Of a DNA stretch of 12,410 bases, positions 7,831-12,410 are shown piece by piece. The position numbers and the translations under genes were made by a program. Source of the stretch: Physocladia obscura (Eukaryota; Chytridiomycota; Chytridiomycetes; Chytridiales; Chytriomycetaceae); assembly GCA_027596945.1 (NCBI GenBank), contig JADGJH010000006.1:1-12410 (forward strand), in the 5' to 3' direction. The notes under the pieces were generated by a model, which ran no database searches, was not told the origin of the DNA, and saw only the letters and a program-made list of their open reading frames with translations. The stretch's first letter is position 1. Each line of letters starts with the position of its first letter.

Positions 7831-10383
7831 TCACAATTTTGCTTTCTCAGATGTTGAGTCGGAAAGTCCTCTTCGGATTAATGGCCTCAAGTACTCTTCA
7901 TATCCTTCGACCACATCACCTCTTGTTCTGGCATTCACATTCAATGGTTCCTTCAAAGCCATTTCGAACATACTCTCATAAACTTTTCCATCATAGCGTC
8001 CCAATGCACTATTTAAGACGTAGTCTGGAATGGCCCATGAATCAACCAAGGCAACAGCATCTGGGCGCACGGCCGCCAGACTTACTTTGATTTGTGCCCG
8101 CAGCCATGCAATTTGAGTCGCAGAAACAAATCCGTCTTCAACAAACTCACTGAGTTCGGACTGCATAGTGCTAAGACCAAACAAAATGCAGAGCTTAACA
8201 AGAGCAGCACCAACTTCCGGTTGTTTTGCCAAGCGTTTTTCATCATATGCTGCATGGATAAAGTTTTTAAGGAGGATATACTGGCAGTGTGCTTTCGAGA
8301 TTGCGTACATTTCAATCAGACTGTCATTCCAAATCTGTCCCTTGGCCATTTTTGTTGCAAGATCAACTACAAGGCGCTTTGAGCGATGAGCATAAGCTTC
8401 AAGAAGGGCTGCGGGCTTATGAAAATCTTTTTCTGTTTTGACGGCAGCCCAGTGCGGAAGAAGCGGATCACCCAAGTATTTTGTCGTGCTTCCTTCGCTT
8501 TTGGGGATTGAGCTTGGATCTTGCGCATATTTACGGACTTGCTTTAGTAAATAACGAGCAGTTTGCTGAGTAAGCAGATGATTATCGCCTTCCAGAGTGA
8601 CGAGAGGTAAAAATGTGTTCAGAAAATCTGGCAGGCCCGAAAACAAAGAATACCCATGCCCTCCACAAGAACGGCGAGCTTCTTCAATACCAGCAGCCGC
8701 AATGGTTGTGGTGAGAGATTTCAGCCCAGATGATGCAGCATGAACTTCTGGCAGGAGATCAAGGTTACCATCGTTAATGTTCTTCATCATTTTCACGTAA
8801 ATGCGAAGCATCCAAAATCCAGAAAAGTGCAGTGCATATGATTGAGCAATGATAGGAAAGAGACGAAATTGCTGAAGGCTGTAATCGATAACAGCAGTCT
8901 CACATTTAAGTTTTGGATTCTGTTGAGGAGCTGGAGTAAAATGTTGGAACACAGGATCTTCTTTGCTTGCTTCAGGATCGGTAAATTGACGACGAACAGC
9001 GCTATATCGAACTGCAACAGTTGCTCCGCGGGCAAGAGCCAAAGCACTACTTGCTACAAGATAGGCACGAACGAAAATCATTGTTCCATACGAAATTCTC
9101 TGTACTGGTGGAGCGTGGTAATTTCCTTCCTTGTCCACCTTTGAGAAACGCATAAGCATATGGTCACGTGGAATATGGTACTTGTTGAACAAAATGAATC
9201 CATTATCAACGCAATTAAAGCCCATCTTTGGACCAACGTCTCCAACCATAATTCCCTTGAAGGGCTTATGATCTTCAAGAGACCGGATAGGGACAATAAA
9301 GGGATGTGGACCCATGTCTTTGCCTTTGGTGATTAATCTTGCCATAACAACAGCATGCTAAAAAAATTTAGTTTTAAGAAAAATTTTAAGAACACTGAGA
9401 AAAACTTGAGGGTAACTTACAGTAGCAGTTTTTCCCAGCCCACCGACCCACCACTTTGCTGAAGTAAGAGTAGGTGAGTGGATTTCAAATTGTTCCTTTT
9501 CAGGAATGTAAGTTGCAGTTGTTTCAAGGCCTTGAACATTCGACCCATGCTGTTATTATGAGTTCTTTTAAGTTCGTTCCAGCCAATAATTCTGAACAAA
9601 AAAACTTACACCAAGTTCAGTTTGGGCATAGCAGCCAATAATTCGGTAATTGTGTGCAAGTCCAAGCCAATATTTTCTTTGTTCGTCAGTGCCTTGGCTG
9701 TTCAAACATGGCATAAACATTCCTGTATGCAGAGAAAACTGTGATTTGTCAGCAAGATTTCAAAGTTAAATTTTTGACAGTGGTTTTACCGAGCCAGGCT
9801 CATCAATGAGCAAGTTTGCAACAGTTCTTTGCGCGTCATTCCACTTGAGTTCTCTATATGGCAGCAAGGATTAGATTAAAAGTAGACCAGTAAACAAAGA
9901 AATTTAGATAAGAAACCTCGCAAGCTGAGCAAAACGTGAGTCCATCGCCAGACGGTTCAGAAAACGGTCCGACCTGCCCATGTAATATCTATTTTCTTTG
10001 TTGAAAACAGGGTCTGCCTCGATTACACTAAGAGTATCTGTAAACACGCCCATAAGCTGTTCACCAAACAAAACTTTGGTCATTGCGTGAACATCAAAAG
10101 ATGCTTTTGCTCGTTCAGCTGCCAATGAGCTGTCGCCATCTGGTGTGGAAGCTTTCAGCGCGTAGAAGAAATCTGGAATTCCATCCAAGCGTTTGGTTAG
10201 CGGTTCTGGACCGCGAACACGTGCATGGGCCTTTGCTGTGGCGTTTGTTTCGTCTTTTGACGTTTTTTTGCTCATGGGGTTTTCTGTTTTTTTTTTTTCC
10301 AAAGGTTCCTTTTGTACGATTTCCAATTTAAGATAGCTGGACCCGTCACATGGGTTCCGACTTGCCGCTGGTATTTGTGTCAT
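7831..10383 (-). CDS. POX1: Peroxisomal acyl-CoA oxidase
   Basis: Five exons read leftwards: 10383-9917, 9853-9790, 9738-9610, 9549-9421, 9357-7831; 2316 nt, 771 aa; introns 63, 51, 60 and 63 nt. Acyl-CoA oxidase catalyses the FAD-dependent first step of peroxisomal fatty-acid beta-oxidation, making trans-2-enoyl-CoA and hydrogen peroxide. Diagnostic parts: [10 protein letters not shown] and LNSQGTDEQ, the FAD-site signature [19 protein letters not shown] (split between exons 3 and 4, residues 214-232), [17 protein letters not shown] (C494) and VTLEGDN with E519 as the expected catalytic base. The C-terminal ACOX domain fills roughly residues 600-760. The protein ends KAKL; AKL is a known variant peroxisomal targeting signal type 1. 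The N-tail (about 70 residues, Lys/Glu-rich) is longer than usual; a second ATG at 10275 could be the true start. The gene converges on the amidohydrolase and diverges from secreted gene B. Confidence 0.92.
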
Positions 10384-10511
10384 ATCAAATTTAATTGCTC
10401 ACATAATATACATTAAAAATTTAAATAATTCATCACCCGTTCCAATATTAAAATCAGTAACTCTTTGAAAATTTTTGAGTCAATCTCTTGTTTATAATAT
10501 TTTGAAGAAAC
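10384..10511. promoter_or_regulatory. Divergent promoter region between acyl-CoA oxidase and secreted gene B
   Basis: Only 128 bp lie between two divergent start codons. It is very AT-rich, with a TATA-like TTTATAATAT at 10491-10500 just before gene B. No oleate-response-type CGG element pair is obvious. Confidence 0.45.
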
Positions 10512-12225
10512 ATGCGCTTCAATATTGTAAAATCAACTGTTTTAGCTCAAATTTTTCGTATAATTGCAGGTGTACCATTGCCTGAATCAAATACCGATGA
10601 AATTGAAGCCGAAATAGCTCTTGCCAACCTTGCAAATGATTTTTATCGCCTAGGTTCAGAAATAATAGCACTATCTAACAGCAGTGGGAACAATTTACTG
10701 CAAATTTCATCGCCAAATGATGTGGTAAGTACTATAATATCTTTTTTTTCTTTAAAATTTTGCGAAGACATATTATGGCGGGCCTTTGCTCGAAAATGTT
10801 GAAGTCACTGTAATATTCTATGGGTCTGTCCAGTACCAACAAGAACTAATTTCTTTTTATAAATGGATAACAAAATCTCCATATATGGTCGCGCGTATGT
10901 GTCTTTTTCGTTCATTTTGATACAAATAATAATAAGAGTAATAATAATAATAAAACAGTTGGCCAATATAGTACCGAAAATTATACCATAGGATATGGTT
11001 TGTTCGTTGATGCAATTTATATAACACCTCCAATCAATACAACAACCATTGATGACTCAAGCCAACTTCAACCCCTTCTTCAATTATTGATTGATGATGA
11101 AACTGTATCACTCAACAGCAATAGTTTTTTTGCTTTTCACTTTGCGCCAAATATTACTATTACGTCTAACGGTGCAACATCTTGTAATCAGTTTTGTGCC
11201 ACACATGGTAAAGAATAAATCTACATAAAAGGTGATAAATCCGAAAATAAAAACATCAGGATCCTTTTACAACAACAGTGATGAAAATGGGTTGATTGTT
11301 CCATATTCAATTATTCCTGATCAATCTGGTACATGCAATGGTGTATGTGGTGGATCCAACACAGTGCTAGAAAATTTGCAAAGTGTTTCAAGCCACGAGT
11401 TCATTGAGAGTATTACTGATCCAGGAATCGGCGTTACGACCTCGTATGGACCTCCATTGGGGTGGTACAATGGTGCAATTGGAGAAATAGCAGATATTTG
11501 TAAGCATAATAAGTCAGAAATAGACTTTGTTGAAAATTTTTATAAACAGGCAATTCGATACAAGAAACGTACACAGATGGCTCTGGCACTGTTTGGACAG
11601 TTGAAAAATTTTGGAGCAACGAGTTTGAAGAAGTTAGTTGGTTTTTTTTTTTTGGTTTTTTTTTGTTTGTTTATCGTGAAAATTTTAGTGCTATGCATTT
11701 TATCCAACCCCCACAACGACAACCACAACAACGACTAGTACTTCCACTACAATGAGTACGACAACAAGCACAACAACGACAAAAACGACAACAACACGGA
11801 CTACAACGACGCGGACAACAACAACACGAACTACAAGTACATCAACAACAACAACGAAAACAACAACGACGAAAACAGTGACGACACAGACAACAACTAT
11901 GTCAACAACGACGACACAAACAACAACTACGTCAGCAGCAAAGAGCACCAGCACATTAATTCGGAATAACATATTGATTTTAATTGAATCGACAATAACC
12001 AAAGTAATTGTTCCAGGCAAAACGAGTCAAATAAGTTTTACACGTCAAACAAGTGGCATAAACACAGCAAGCAAAACAAGTTTGATAGGCCAACTAAATT
12101 TTACCCGTCAAACAAGTGGCACAAGCACAGTGAGGGTTACAGTAGGAAAATCAAGTTTTACAAGTAAAATAGCTTCGGCTAAGACAACAGCCTCAAAGAT
12201 TGCTTCCACAAAAACGGCCAGATAA
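10512..12225 (+). CDS. Secreted HExxE-motif protein B with Thr/Ser-rich tail
   Basis: Six exons: 10512-10724, 10768-10894, 10959-11207, 11260-11499, 11550-11632, 11689-12225; 1449 nt, 482 aa; introns 43, 64, 52, 50 and 56 nt with good donors (GTAAGT, GTATGT, GTAAAG, GTAAGC, GTTAGT). A signal peptide (about residues 1-20) is followed by GVPLPES. The core contains TYYGGPLLENVEVT then IFYG, NYTIGYG, CNQFCATHG, IIPDQSG, CNGVCGG, SSHEFIESITDPG (H242, E243, E246), then GEIADIC (E272, D275) and EKFWSNEFEECYAFYP. The tail of about 175 residues is Thr-rich, then ends in a different Lys/Ser/Thr-rich segment with a repeated FTRQTSG unit. All functional-looking residues match protein A, so this is its paralog. 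The EXORDIUM/PHI-1-like core and possible metal site are inferences; no activity is known to me. No GPI-type hydrophobic end is present, so it is probably secreted or wall-associated. Confidence 0.82.
11700..11940 (+). repeat. ACA/ACG-rich tract coding poly-Thr in gene B
   Basis: A low-complexity run of ACAACAACGAC-like triplets coding Thr with scattered Ser, Lys and Arg. It is much shorter than the matching tract in gene A. The complementary strand is open across it (Val-rich), a by-product of the repeat. Confidence 0.8.
12033..12125 (+). repeat. 63-bp-spaced duplicated unit in the tail of gene B
   Basis: A unit coding FTRQTSG starts near 12037 and recurs 63 bases later (shared core CGTCAAACAAGTGGCA at 12043 and 12106). 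It reads as two diverged copies of a 21-residue block rich in Thr, Ser and Lys. Confidence 0.65.
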
Positions 12226-12327
12226 AATTCAAGAAAAATTATTCAATAAAATTATTCACCAATTTGTCCTGTGCTTTCATGATCGATTAAGGCAAACCTG
12301 CGTAAACTCGCTTTTTTGGCCATGTCC
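12226..12327 (+). terminator. 3' flank of gene B with poly(A) signal
   Basis: AATAAA at 12245-12250 lies 20 bases after the stop codon. Nothing else is recognised up to the poly-T run. Confidence 0.5.
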
Positions 12328-12410
12328 TTTTTTTTTTTTTTTTTTTTTTTGGAAACGGGGGGGAAGGGTGGAAAAAAAAAGGCCGAAAAAGGGGAAAGGG
12401 ATGGGGGGGG
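12328..12410. other. Poly-T then G-rich low-complexity edge
   Basis: About 22 T residues are followed by a sequence made almost only of G and A with runs of seven to eight G. The composition differs abruptly from all preceding DNA. It has no telomere-type repeat unit. It most likely represents low-quality read ends at a contig edge. Confidence 0.6.

Noticed and set aside
11700..12020. Minus-strand Val-rich open frame
   Set aside because: Shadow of the poly-Thr tract in gene B.
12328..12410. Possible telomere or G-quadruplex element
   Set aside because: No regular repeat unit; looks like sequencing error at a contig edge.

Overview
The window looks like nuclear DNA of a fungus, most likely a chytrid-type early-diverging lineage (inference). 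Genes carry short GT-AG introns of about 43-63 nt (one of 105 nt), intergenic DNA is short and AT-rich, and there are secreted proteins with long Ser/Thr-rich tails. One gene encodes a membrane-anchored amidohydrolase and another a peroxisomal acyl-CoA oxidase ending in AKL. Nothing bacterial (operons, Shine-Dalgarno sites) is visible. I identify no tRNA, rRNA or CRISPR array.

Layout. Positions 1-569 hold a decayed PIF/Harbinger-type transposase on the minus strand, with a second overlapping fragment at the window edge. Positions 570-945 are AT-rich with a cluster of short GGGACAAA repeats. Positions 946-1287 are an orphan open stretch on the minus strand. Positions 1321-1867 (minus) are a small GC-rich gene of unknown function that is broken by a perfect 7-bp tandem duplication.

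The core, 2050-12225, is a symmetric block of four genes. Secreted gene A (minus, 4416-2050, six exons, 685 aa) is divergent from an amidohydrolase (plus, 4591-7760, four exons, 1002 aa). The amidohydrolase converges on an acyl-CoA oxidase (minus, 10383-7831, five exons, 771 aa). That gene is in turn divergent from secreted gene B (plus, 10512-12225, six exons, 482 aa). A and B are clear paralogs, on opposite strands and on the outside of the block. Each has a signal peptide, a YYGGPL...NV.VT.IFYG core, a C-x3-C-x2-HG motif, and a strictly shared SSHEF.E.IT.PG motif followed by E-I-A-D-I-C-N. Each ends in a long Thr/Ser tail. The fold recalls the plant EXORDIUM/PHI-1 family, and the HExxE...ExxD arrangement suggests a possible metal site; both points are inference from memory. 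The window ends in a poly-T run and a G-rich tract that look like a contig edge.

Exon structures were worked out by hand from reading-frame continuity, GT-AG sites and A/B protein alignment. All the four-gene models close in frame. The A/B pair, with two microexons in A and shifted intron positions, is the most interesting part of the window. The two central genes are metabolic or housekeeping-type, and I see no sequence evidence that the four act in one pathway.
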